DNA of 64,000 nucleotides from UBA7396 sp047637875 (GTDB lineage: Bacteria; Patescibacteriota; Gracilibacteria; BD1-5; UBA6164), in NCBI GenBank assembly GCA_047637875.1, contig JBLJBH010000027.1, forward strand, positions 1 to 64,000, given 5' to 3'. Positions 1 through 10,800 of the stretch are shown in pieces. Each line of letters starts with the position of its first letter. Positions within the stretch are counted from its first letter, which is position 1. Under the pieces are notes generated by a model, which made no database searches, was not told the origin of the DNA, and was given only the letters and a program-made list of their open reading frames with translations. Made by a program: the position numbers and the translations under genes.

Positions 1-54
1 AAAAGTAGATTATCTACTTTTTTATTTCGACTCTACTTTTCAGGGGGCAGTTCA
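1..54. mobile_element. Right end of an IS3-like insertion sequence (terminal inverted repeat)
   Basis: On the minus strand from position 54 the sequence begins TGAACTGCCCCCTGAAAAGT, which resembles the TG-starting, C-run-containing terminal inverted repeats of IS3/IS150-group elements. The plus strand accordingly ends in ...GGGGGCAGTTCA. Just inside lies a hairpin (AAAAGTAGAT/ATCTACTTTT, 1-20) followed by T's, probably the transposase gene's terminator. The transposase itself would lie left of the window, so this is an inference from the end sequence only. Confidence 0.45.
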
Positions 55-89
55 TGCAAGTGTAAGTTTTATTATTAATTTCATAATTT

Positions 90-704
90 ATGGAAAAATC
101 AGATTTTCAATCTAAATGGTATTATAGACTACTAAAAGTTATTTTTTATTTATTATATTGAATATCATTATTAATAAATATTTGAACAATATTTGCAATA
201 ATTTGAGATTTGTATTTGTGATTTGATACTGGAAGTATTTGGTCTTTAGAAGATTTAATATATTGATTTACATGGTTACCAATAATTATATTATTTTTTG
301 AATTATTAAGAACAACTTTTTATTATATTGTTATATGAAAATGGAATTTTAGATTAAATAATAAATTAGAAAAATATTATTATAAAATTCTATTTTATTT
401 TAATTATAAATGAAGATTATGAAGACTTAATTTTTTTCTAAGTTATATTATAATAAATATTATTTTTTGAATTTTCGGTAAAATATTAGATATTTTTGAA
501 CAATCTAATAATACTATATTAGTTTGAATACTTGTATTAACTTATTTATGGTTGATTATTTGCCTTTTAATAAAAAGAATTAATGATTTGGACTGGAAAA
601 AATGGCATATTTTATTTTTAATATTTATTCCTGTAATTTTTGTTTTATTATTTAAAAGATGAACTATTTGAAATAATAAAAATTGAATAGACCCTATAAA
701 CTAA
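90..704 (+). CDS. DUF805 family membrane protein
   Basis: A 204-residue integral membrane protein readable only with UGA = Gly (more than ten in-frame UGA codons). The C-terminal half carries the DUF805 signature: GRLGRLNFF at the start of the domain, KRINDLDWKKWH after a membrane helix, and a final GTIGNNKNGIDP, matching the family's usual GT-G-N-(F)GPDP ending. The N-terminal half has two further predicted membrane segments. DUF805 proteins (YhaH-like) are widespread inner-membrane proteins of unknown biochemical role. The start is the first ATG after the insertion-sequence end. The downstream KilA-N gene begins 10 bases after the stop. Confidence 0.82.
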
Positions 705-714
705 TTTTTCTTCT

Positions 715-1544
715 ATGAAACAACAACTTCAAGTCCTATGAACTGAAATCAAATTTATAAAATTCAAAGATGATGATTTTATAAGCCTTACTGATATTGC
801 AAGATATAAAAATCCAGATGAGCCAAAAGATGTTATAAAAAATTGGCTTAGAACTAAAAATACTATTGAATTTTAGGTCTTTGGGAAATTATAAATAATC
901 CAGAATTCAAAGGGGTCGAATTCGACTCCTTTAAGACTGAGGCATGATGAAATGCTTTTACTATGTCTCCTCAAAAATGGATAGATAAAACAAATGCAAT
1001 TTGAATAATATCTAAACCATGAAATAACTGAGGAACTTTTGCTCACAAAGATATTGCTATAAAATTTGCAAGTTGGGTTTCAAGTGAATTTGAACTTTAC
1101 CTTATCAAAGAATTTCAAAGATTAAAACAAGAAGAATTAAAAACTCTTGATTGGAGTGCAAAAAGATTTTTAACAAAAGTAAATTATAAAATTCATACTG
1201 ATGCTATAAAAGAAAATCTTGTTCCAAAAGAACTTTCGAAAAATGATATAAACTTTGTTTATGCTGATGAAGCTGATATTTTAAACAAGTCTTTATTTGG
1301 TATGACAGCTAGAGAATGGAGAGAACAAAATCCTTGAAAAAAGTGAAATATTAGAGATGAAGCAACAATAGAACAACTTATAATTTTAGCAAATATAGAA
1401 AGTATGAATGCTGAATTTATAAAAATGTGAGTGAAACAAGCTGAAAGATTAAAAACATTAAACAAGGTTGCGATAACACAAATGAAATCACTTTTAAGTC
1501 TTGATATACCTAAAAAATTACCAAATAATTTAAAGTGAAGCTAA
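715..1544 (+). pseudogene. KilA-N domain protein, frameshifted
   Basis: The first 53 codons give an N-terminal KilA-N segment (ISLTDIARYKNPDEPKDVI, then NWLRTKNTIEF) and stop at UAG 874-876. Family similarity continues one base back in the next frame: LGLWEIINNPEF, then SPQKWIDKTNAIGIISKPG and a strong FAHKDIAIKFASWVSSEFEL block, followed by about 150 C-terminal residues ending at UAA 1542-1544. Restoring one T in the TTTT run at 871-874 gives one continuous protein of about 276 residues. KilA-N proteins are DNA-binding factors typical of phages and mobile regions. The nearby insertion-sequence end fits a mobile setting. A real mutation or a homopolymer sequencing error are both possible; no slippery heptamer is present. 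Confidence 0.75.
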
Positions 1545-1551
1545 ATTATTT

Positions 1552-1575
1552 GTGCTTTTTCCAAAAGCACTTTTA
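1552..1575 (+). terminator. Rho-independent terminator after the KilA-N gene
   Basis: Stem GTGCTTTT / AAAAGCAC with a two-base TCC-type loop followed by TTTT, starting 7 bases after the stop codon. Confidence 0.7.
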
Positions 1576-1813
1576 CCCCCTTTTATAAAAATAAGGAATA
1601 ATGACAATTTAATAAAAAAGATTTTTTAAATACACTCTTCGCTATCACTACGAGCCACATTGCATTTTACTCCTTACAGTCGCAAGGTCGCACAATAGCT
1701 TCTATGAGGTTCGCATCAAAGCACTTCGCTCTCCCATATTCTTCTTCGCTAAAACTACGAAGAACATCTCATAGAAGCAAACGTTGGAAAATAAATCAAA
1801 AAAGTCAAATTAT
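1576..1813. other. Intergenic island, GC-richer and with inverted repeats
   Basis: No convincing protein gene was found. From about 1640 to 1785 the base composition is clearly richer in G+C than the neighbourhood. GCTTCTATGAG (1698-1708) is exactly complementary to CTCATAGAAGC (1768-1778), and inside that pair TTCTTCG/CGAAGAA (1742-1763) forms a second hairpin. Short CTTCGCT-containing words recur three times. This could be a structured RNA, a small non-autonomous element, or the remnant of a transferred gene. I cannot tell which. Confidence 0.35.
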
Positions 1814-1841
1814 TTTGACAATTTCAACTATTTTCATAAAA
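1814..1841 (+). promoter_or_regulatory. Promoter of the rpsF-ssb-rpsR operon
   Basis: TTGACA (1814-1819), 16 bases, TAAAAT (1836-1841). The roughly 75-base leader contains a hairpin, CTTTAATTTTAAAATTAAAG, shortly before rpsF. The S6:S18 autoregulatory RNA motif known from other bacteria was not recognised. Confidence 0.7.
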
Positions 1842-1922
1842 TACTCTGGCTTTTAAAAAGCACTTTTATTTTATATCCTTCTTTAATTTTAAAATTAAAG
1901 ATATTAACCCATAGGAAATATT

Positions 1923-2210
1923 ATGGCAAAATACGAATTAATGCTTATTTTAAACCCAAGCATTTCAGAAGCTGACAGAAATAATTCTTTAGCTAACTTA
2001 AAAAAAGCTTTAGAAGAAAAAGCAGCTAAAATTGAAAAAGAAGATATTTGGTGAGACAAAAAAATGGCTTACAAAATCAATTCTTCAGATAGAGGTTTTT
2101 ATGTTTTACTTGATTTAGAAATGGATTGAAAAGCTATTGTTTCTCTAACAAAACTTATGAATTTAGATCTAAATATTTGGAGACATATGTTTGTTAAAAA
2201 AGATGTTTAA
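1923..2210 (+). CDS. rpsF: 30S ribosomal protein S6
   Basis: A 95-residue S6 protein, the normal length. It begins MAKYELMLILNPSISEADR and contains the conserved GDKKMAYKI (the G is encoded by UGA) and the RG-FYVLL-DLE strand. S6 binds S18 and 16S rRNA on the platform of the small subunit. The order rpsF-ssb-rpsR is the classical bacterial operon, with gaps of 17 and 30 bases here. A weak purine-rich AGGAAAT precedes the ATG. Confidence 0.95.
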
Positions 2211-2227
2211 TTTTTAAATATAAATAG

Positions 2228-2629
2228 ATGAGAACTATTAACAAAGTAATACTTATTTGAAATATTACAAGAGACCCATTAGTTAAAAATACTGAAAACA
2301 ATAAAAAAGTAGCACTTTTTTCACTAGCTACAAACAGATATTATAAAACAGCTGAATGAGAAAATAAATCAGAAAGTGAATTTCATAATTGTGTAGCTTG
2401 GGGAAGTTTAGCTGAAAGAGCTGAAAAATTTTTAACTAAATGAAAATTAGTATACGTAGAATGAAGACTTAGAACTAGAGTTATTGATAGAGAAGATTGA
2501 ACAAAATCATACAAAACTGAAATAGTAATTTCAAGTCTTATTTTCTTAAATAAAAAATCAGACTTTGATTGAGCTGAAGCAATTGATGAATTTGATGAAA
2601 TTGCTTTAGAACTTGATGATAAATTTTAA
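2228..2629 (+). CDS. ssb: Single-stranded DNA-binding protein
   Basis: 133 residues with the OB-fold of SSB: start MRTINKVILIGNITRDP, then EFHNCVAWGSLAERA and KGKLVYVEGRLRTR. Several glycines (ILIGN, TKGKL, VEGRL) are UGA. SSB coats single-stranded DNA in replication, repair and recombination. The C-terminus is acidic (EFDEIALELDDKF) and ends in a DDxF-like tip related to the usual DDDIPF partner-binding tail, with only a short linker. It is shorter than the 160-180 residues common in other bacteria. It sits between rpsF and rpsR, its standard position. Confidence 0.95.
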
Positions 2630-2659
2630 TAAAATTTTTAATAATTAATTTAACTTACC

Positions 2660-2878
2660 ATGGCAAATACAAAATGTCCTTTAGAAGGTGTTGTAATCGA
2701 CTACAAAAATGTAGAACTTCTAAAGAAGTATACAACTAAATTTGGAAAAATTACTCCAAGATATTACACTTGAGTATCTTTAAAAAATCAAAAAAAATTA
2801 GCTTTAGCTATAAAAAGAGCTAGAATGGTTGCATTATTACCATTTGTTAGTAGATTTGATCCAAACTTTAATAGTTAG
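2660..2878 (+). CDS. rpsR: 30S ribosomal protein S18
   Basis: 72 residues: CPLEGVVIDYKNVELLKKY, then KITPRYYTGVSLKNQKKLA and AIKRARMVALLPFVSRF, the diagnostic S18 core. There is a single UGA, at the conserved glycine of the YTG motif. S18 pairs with S6 on the 30S platform. It is the last gene of the operon and is followed directly by a strong hairpin terminator. Confidence 0.95.
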
Positions 2879-2879
2879 T

Positions 2880-2916
2880 AAAAAAAATCTTAGAAAAATT
2901 TTTCTAAGATTTTTTT
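2880..2916 (+). terminator. Terminator of the rpsF operon
   Basis: AATCTTAGAAAAA / TTTTTCTAAGATT hairpin directly followed by a run of T's, starting two bases after the rpsR stop. Confidence 0.85.
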
Positions 2917-2919
2917 TAT

Positions 2920-2947
2920 TTTACTTTTTAATTTTTTTTCATATAAT
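2920..2947 (+). promoter_or_regulatory. Probable typA promoter
   Basis: TTTACT (2920-2925), 16 bases, TATAAT (2942-2947). Transcription would start around 2953-2955, immediately before a second hairpin. Confidence 0.5.
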
Positions 2948-2960
2948 TTCGCCGGAAATA

Positions 2961-2999
2961 AAAAAAGTATTTTCAAAAAGAATACTTTTTATTTTTTTT
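2961..2999 (+). terminator. Hairpin-plus-T-run in the typA leader, possible attenuator
   Basis: AAAAAGTATT / AATACTTTTT hairpin followed by a long T run, ending about 20 bases before the typA ATG and downstream of its likely promoter. In this position it could terminate typA transcription prematurely. It could equally be a second terminator for rpsR. Confidence 0.45.
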
Positions 3000-3018
3000 A
3001 TTATTTTTATATATATTT

Positions 3019-4821
3019 ATGTCTTTTAGAAATATCGCGATTATCGCGCACGTTGATCATGGGAAAACTACTTTAGTTGATGCTTTATTAAAACAGTCTT
3101 GAACTTTCAGAGAAAATGAAAAAGTAGAAGCTTGAATTATGGATAGTAATGATCAAGAAAAAGAAAGAGGTATTACAATTTATGCAAAAAATACTTCTAT
3201 ATTTTATAAATGAAACAAAATTAATATTGTTGATACTCCAGGGCATGCTGATTTTGGTTCAGAAGTAGAGAGAGTTTTAAGAATGGTTGATTCTGTTTGT
3301 TTAGTAGTTGATGCTTATGAAGGACCAATGCCTCAAACAAAATTCGTACTTAAAAAAGCTTTACAACTTGGGTTGAAACCACTCGTTATTATCAATAAAA
3401 TTGATAAACCAGCTGCAAGACCAGATTGGGTAGTTGATCAATTATTTGATTTATTTGTAAAACTTGGAGCAAATGATGAACAACTTGATTTTTCTGTTTG
3501 TTATGCTATCGCTAGAGATGGTATTGCAAAAAGAAATATAGAAGATGAGTCAAATGATATTACTCCTCTTTATGAAATGATTTTGGAAAAAGTTCCTGAA
3601 GCAGCAAATGAAGTTGATAAACCTTTTAGAATGCAAGTATCAAATTTAGCTTATGATAATTTCCTTGGAAGACTTGCTATTTGAAGAATTTATGAATGAA
3701 AAGTAAAAGTTTGACAAGAAGTAGTTATTACTAACAATGATTGAATTCAAAGAAAATGAAAAATTGTTGAAGTTCTAACAAATGAGTGATTAAATAAAGT
3801 AAAAGTAAAAGAAGCATTTGCTTGAGATATTATAACAATTTCTTGAATTGCTGATATTTTCGTTTGAGAAACTATTGCAGAAAATGCAGAAGTAGCTCCT
3901 CTACCAGCAATTACTATTGATGAACCAACTCTAAAAATGGAATTTTTAGTAAATAATTCTCCTTTTTGTGGAAAAGAATGAAAAATGGTTACTTCAAGAC
4001 AAATTAGAGATAGACTTGAAAAAGAATTAGAAACAAATGTTTGATTAAAAATAGATTTTGACTCATGAGAAAATTTTATAGTTTCAGGTAGATGAGAACT
4101 TCACTTATCAGTTTTAATTGAAACTATGAGAAGAGAGGGATATGAACTACAAGTTTGAGCTCCAGAAGTAATTATGCATACAGAAAACTGAGTAAAAATG
4201 GAACCAATTGAAAGAGTTGCTGTTTCAGTTCCAAGTGAATTTTCAGGTTCTGTTATAGAAAAACTTGGGAAAAGAAAATGAGAAATGATAAATATGGCTG
4301 ATGAAAATGGTATGACTTCTATGGAATTTAAAGTTCCAACAAGATGACTTTTATGATTTAAATCAGAATTTACAACTATTACAAAATGAGAATGAATACT
4401 AACTTCAGCTTTTGAAGAATTTGCTCCATATAAATGACCTATTGAAAAAAGAGAAGTTTGAAGTATGGTTTCAGGTGAAACTGGTGCTACTATGGCATAT
4501 TCACTTTGGAAATTACAAGAAAGAGGACCATTATTTGTTGATCCAGCTGTTGCAATTTACGAATGAATGATTATCGGAGAACATTTAAAATGAGGTGAAC
4601 TTGTAGTAAATGCTACTAAAAATAAACAATTAACAAACGTTAGAGCCTCAGGAACTGATGAAGCTTTAAGACTTGTTACTCCAAAAAGAATGACTTTAGA
4701 AGAAGCTATTGACTATATCGGACCAGATGAATATGTTGAAGTTACTCCTTTAAATATCAGACTTAGAAAAAAATATTTAACTGAAACTGATAGAAAGAAG
4801 TTTTCTAGAAGTAAAGATTAA
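3019..4821 (+). CDS. typA: Ribosome-associated GTPase TypA/BipA
   Basis: 600 residues, full length for TypA/BipA. G1 is AHVDHGKTTLVDALL near residues 9-23. G2 lies in the ERGITI motif, followed by DTPGHADFG (G3) and INKIDKPAARPDWV (G4, with TypA's typical continuation). Domains II, III and V follow, with the C-terminal VNATKNKQLTNVRASGTDEA block diagnostic of TypA. Many family-invariant glycines, such as the one in QSGTFREN, are UGA, which makes this gene direct evidence for the code. TypA assists 50S assembly and growth under stress. It lies alone between two hairpins. Confidence 0.96.
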
Positions 4822-4823
4822 TT

Positions 4824-4852
4824 TTAAAAGAAGCTTTAAAAGCTTCTTTTTT
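4824..4852 (+). terminator. typA terminator
   Basis: AAAAGAAGCTT / AAGCTTCTTTT hairpin followed by T's, a few bases after the stop codon. Confidence 0.85.
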
Positions 4853-4857
4853 TGCAA

Positions 4858-4890
4858 AAAATAAAGAGAAAAACTTCTCTTTATTTTTTT
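4858..4890 (-). terminator. Terminator of the giant surface-protein gene
   Basis: AAATAAAGAGAA / TTCTCTTTATTT hairpin. Read on the minus strand it lies just after the stop codon at 4889-4891, which falls in its T-rich arm. The two genes converge here. Confidence 0.6.
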
Positions 4891-7800
4891 ACTTAACTAT
4901 ATAATTTTTTTCAGGAATTATCATAACTTTTCAAATAATTTCATCAGATCCAACTCTTTTTAAATTATAAACTATATAATCTCAATATGTAAAATATTCT
5001 ATAGAATATAATTCATTTATAGTATTTATTCTTCAATCTTTAAAAATAGTAAAAATTGGTGTTTTTTTATTGTCATTTAAAGAATAAACATATAAGTCTC
5101 ATGAATTTTTATCAAGTCAAACAGGTAAACTTACATAATCAAAATTTTGAGATAATTGATTATAATAAACTCATACTTTAGATTTATATTGTCAATCAAC
5201 TACATCTTTAAAATCTTTTATCACCTCAACTTTAGATGCATTTGGTGTAACTAAATATTGATAATATATTGGAATATTATTTTTATAAACAACTATTTTG
5301 GGGTATGGTGTATCATTATTTTTATTATTTGAAGGATAAACTTTAAAATTTAGTTTATGTTTAACTTTATCAAAATCGGATAAAATAATTTTTCAAGTTT
5401 CCTCATTTATTTTAAACAATACTTCTCAAGAATAACTTATAGTAGCTCAAGATGAATTATCTTTAATATCAAATTTAAATTCTCATCAAGTAAAAGTTAA
5501 AGTAGTTTTATTTCTATTATAATCTTCTAATCTTGTTAGATTATTATCTCTAACTCTATAAAAACTAATTGGCTCTTTTATAAGTGATTCATTTATTTTT
5601 CAAGAAATATTATTATCTTTTATACTTTCAATTTTAGGAGTTGGAGAATAAACTATAAAATTTAGATTTTTATATCAAATATTATTATTACTATCAACTA
5701 AGTACAATCTAATAGTTTTGTTTATTAATTCTTGGAAACCTCAAACCTGTAATAATAATTTTGTTCACTCAATATTTATATCAAATAAACTTCAAGTTTG
5801 TCATAATGAAAAATCTTTATCATTTATCAAGTTTCCATCTCAAGAACTATCTTTTTCCAAATCAAAATCTATATACATATCCGTAATGTTTTTAATTCAA
5901 CTATTTTCAAATACATTATCTGTTATATTAAAAATCTTTTTTTGATAAACTGGTAATTTTATAGTGTAAAGATTTGATATTTCTGGTGCTTTTTTATCTG
6001 ACTCTTTTTGAGGTGATAATAGTATTTGATTTGAATAAGTAGAAAATTTATTATTTTTAAAACTTCTAATCTTTGCATAATAAAAATCATTTTCTATTTT
6101 TGTTCTAACTAAGTAATCATCTGTTGATTTAAATCACAAATCATATAACTCATAATATTTTGTTTCTTTAAAATTTAGACTTACTTCACTATTATCATAA
6201 TATTTTATATCTATGTATGATGAATTAAAAATAGTTTTTTCATTCTCACTATATGTAATAATTGAACCATCTAGTAAAGGTTTTTTAATATAATTTGCTA
6301 TTTGATTTCAAAAAACATTTATATAACTATTTCACTCTACAAAAGCTTCTCAAGTAATTCAAACAACTATTATATCTTCCTTAAATTCAATATTTGAAAA
6401 AGGATTAATTCTTGCTTCTTTAAGTTTTAATTCATTTTCTCTTTCTCTATATAAATAATAACTTAATCTGACCGATGAAGAAGATGAATAAATTTTTGTT
6501 CAAGAGTTAATAGTAATTTCTTTATTTGAAGAAACATCATCTGATAAATTAATCAGATTTTTTGTATAAAGATTAACTCAAGCAAGATTTCAAATATTAT
6601 TTATATATGCTAAATTTTTTCTTGTTGTGTAATATGAAGATTTTGCTTCATTATCCAATGTAACATTTTCCACATCAGAAAATACATCTACTATATATTT
6701 ACCAATATTTTTTGGAATATATGAACTCAAATATCATAAAGTTTTATCTTGAAATTTATCAACTATTTGGAAAAATTCTATTCTATAATTATTAATATTT
6801 TTTGAATCTTTAAATCAAATATTTACATAACTATTATCGCTTATTCATTCTTTAAATCAATTAACTCATTGGATAAAATCATTTGATAAATAAGGATTGT
6901 TTGATGATTTTAATACTATTGGTGAACCTGTATAATATTCTTTTGTAGTTTTTTTTGTATTAAAATTTTGTTTTAAATAAATTTCATCTCAAACCATATA
7001 AATAATATCTTGATCTCAATCTCAATCAAAATCAGCTTCTTTTGTAATTTCTTTTCAAGTTAATTCATCTAAATAATCAAATAAGAAATAACTTATTTTT
7101 TTAGTAACAAATTTTTCTACTATATAAATTCATTTATAAATATAACTATATCCAGAGGTTTGGTCACATGGTTGTATAGTAGTTGTTGTAGATGAATTTG
7201 TAGAACTTGTAGTATTGGTTGTGGATGAATTAGTTGTAAGATTTGTTGCAAGTAATTTATTTGATTTTACTTCAACTTTTGAAAAAGCATTTTTTGATTC
7301 ATCTAATTTTGAAGAAAAACTATCAAATCAAGTTTGAACTCTTGATAAAATTTCTTTTGATTGAGATTTTATCTCATCAACTTCACTATCTTTTACAAAT
7401 AAATTTTCAATAGATTTTTTAGCTTTCTCATTATAAACTTCAAGTCTAGTATTATAATCATCTGAAGGTTTTTTTAGAGAATTTGCTAAAATATTATTTT
7501 CAGGTTTTTGTAATAATTTTTCTTTTAATTCATTAATTAAGTTTGTATCTTTATATTTTTCTTCTTGTAAAATAGATCTAACTTCATTGTATTTTGCATC
7601 ATTATTTTTAATTAAGTCATTTACAATTTTATCTTCTTTTACAAATGAATAATTTAGAGCATTTTGCCAAACTCAAACTATTTTTTCATCTTTTATATTT
7701 GGTAATTGTTTTGCTATTTCATTTTTAAATTCATCATTTGATAAATCTATTTTTGATTGTTTTTCAATACCAGAATATAATTTTAAAATATTTAAAGCTA

Positions 7801-10800
7801 AAACATTTGATAAATCAAATAAACTTATTTTTTTAGAAGTTTTTTCAAAATTGAAACTTGTTTCAGCATTTACTCAGTCAGTTCAAACATCAATATTTAA
7901 ATCAGTTGGAACTACTCATCTGTAATCCAAATCTCAAATACCAATATTTAGCATATTAACAATATCATTTGTAAATGTATTTATAGGTAATGCTGTTTGT
8001 CTAGCCATTTCTACTAAGAATTCAACTTCAAATTCTAAATTAACAAAAGTTGTAACTTTTATAGCATCAACAAATGGGAAAGAAAATTGTGGCAATGACA
8101 TATCTAAGAAATCTATTGCTAAATATCCACTTCTTTCTGTTATAAATGCTATTTGATCTCAAGCTCTCCATTCAGGAACAAAAGGTGAAGTTTTTAATAT
8201 ACACATAACTTTTGTGATAATTTTTAGTATATTTAAAAACGCTTCAATTGCTGAAAGTAATTTTGGTAATTTTGGTGGTGGTGGTAAATTTGGTAATTCA
8301 ATACTTGGTAAACTAGGTAACTCTGGTAATTGTGCTAGCTCAAAAATTGGTAATAATGGTAAACTAGGTAGATTTAAGGCAACGTTTGGACTATCAGGTA
8401 AGTAAAGTCTTGGTAATGGTGGAATCAAAATTGGCCTTAAATTAAACTCAAATTCTGGTAATCAAATAATTATTGAAACTCTAATATTATGTAAATCAAG
8501 GTAAATATCAGGCCATTTTGGGAATTGAATTACTGGTATTTTAGGCATTGCTGCACTTATTAACTTCCATATAAAATATAATAAATCATATCTTTCATTT
8601 TTACATTCATGACATTCAGCATCATAATCAATAAATACATCAACAAGTAATTGCCATGATTTTAATATTGCTTTTATTAAAATATATAATTCAACCCAAG
8701 CTTTAAATCTTTTTCAATTATCTCAAATCCGTCAACCAGTTATTTTTGAAATAGTTTCTAAGTTACATAAAATTTGTTCTATCCGAACTTCTTTTATTTT
8801 TACCATTTTAAATATATCTTCTGGTATTTTTTTATATCTTTCTAGTATTTCAATATTTTTATCTATTGAGTTAATTAATGATTGAACATTTGCAACATTT
8901 TTACATGCTTCTGTTTGGCTTGTTTCTACACAATTATAACTATCAATATTCCACTGCTTTTTTGCTCTATCAAGCTCTCCAGTCCATTGAACTTTCGCTG
9001 ACTGAAAATCTTTTATAGCTTTATCTAAAGTTGCTTTATCTATCCAAGGAGCATTAAAATTTACTTTTTGAGGTTCAATTTTAATAATTGGCATATTTGA
9101 AATAAATTCATAAGCTGACTTAATTCAACCTACTGTTTTATTTGAACCAAGATTTTTTTGAGCTTCAAGTTTTGTTCATTCAAGTTGATTTGTTAAACAT
9201 CAAATACTATTTTCATCACAATTAATATTTGCTCAATCTTTATTATTAGCTTCTATTTTTGATTGAAGTTTAGATTGTTCATCAAGTGCTTTTTGTTCTC
9301 AAGTGTCATAATTTGATTTTAATTTATCCATAAATCCAGACCAATCACTATCAAAAACTCCACCAAAATCAGGAAGTATAATATAAAGTGTTGGGAAATC
9401 AGTAAGTTTATTTGCAATTTCTTCTATTTGTCTTGTAACCCATTCCATTACAAAATCAGGAAATGGAGAAATTCTTGTCATTTGAATTTTTAAAACATCT
9501 CAGAAGTTTCAATCTTTTAATGCTCAAAAATCTACATCAACATCCAAGTCAGAATTTCAAGTACTTCAAATATTTAAAAGTGGTCAGTTTGGTATTTCCC
9601 ATTTTGAAGATGGTCATCTAGCAACTGTAGAAAATACTTCTTTTAAACTTGGCTCAAGATTTCAAGATTTTTTTCAGGTTTTTTTATAATTTATATAATC
9701 TCCTGCAATGTCTCATAAATATGGAATTTTTCAATTTGTTTCATCAGATGAACAATTTCAATTTATAATATCTCATTCTCACATATTATAGATTTCTCCA
9801 TCTGATCAATCATCTTTACATCAAAACATCGGCATTGCTGCAATTATACAATTTCAACCTGGAACAAATGGATGAAATCATTTTGGATTTGATTGTCACA
9901 TCAAACTTGCTGGTCAACCAAAACAAACAGCCATTCAAACAGCTCAAGTTAAAGTTGGAGTAACAAATATTCTTATAAAGTTAGCTACATTATCATCTCA
10001 TAACCGACCTCAAGCTCATAAAGATCAACATCAAGTTGTAGTTAATGGGCTAGCTGGCCAAACTGAAGGTAAACAAAATGGTCAATACCACATTCAAGTT
10101 AAAGCCGAAAATACAGGTAATCATTCATCAATATTTAGTCAATCTCCAGTTGGCAATCAAAATACTGATAAATCTTGTCATGGTGCAAGTGGAGCCCGAT
10201 TTATTGGTGCTGCAATACATCATCCTCAACCAAATCAGCAAGAAAGTCACGCTAAAATTGTATCAATTCAAGCCATTATTTCATCAACATTTACATCAAT
10301 TAAATCTAGAGAATTCATAAAATCATCTGAAGAATCATCAAAATTTGTTGAAATATCATCTTTATCTGGAATTCAATCTTTATCAGAATCTTTATTAAAT
10401 GTATCTAAATTATCTTTTGCATAATTTTGCTGTGCATCTGTAGATTTTAAAAGTTCATCTATATAATCTGGAACTCCGTTTCAATCTTTATCTATAGCAT
10501 TATCTTTTACTTCATCTGGTAATTCATTTTTACAAGAAGCTTGTTTTATATCTTTTTGATATTGTCTTGTTGCAGTAGATTTATATATGTCATTTGTTTT
10601 TCAACAATTTTCATTTTTTGTTTTAAATATTACATCTCAATGTTCAGTTGTTTCATCAAAAAATCATGCATCTATAAATCAATATTCAAATGCTCTTGTT
10701 TGTAAAATAACTTCAAATTCTATAGTTTCTCCAGGTTTTAAAGAAATCAGAGATTCAACTCATCAAACTTTATAACTATCTAAAAGTATTGTATATTCAT

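Noticed and set aside
871..877. Programmed -1 frameshifting in the KilA-N gene
   Set aside because: The site is GAA TTT TAG, which lacks an X XXY YYZ heptamer, and no stimulatory hairpin is evident just downstream.
8159..8428. A proline-rich 89-residue frame beginning with MIPPLPRLYLP as a separate small gene
   Set aside because: It is in frame with the giant protein and only looks separate when UGA is taken as stop.
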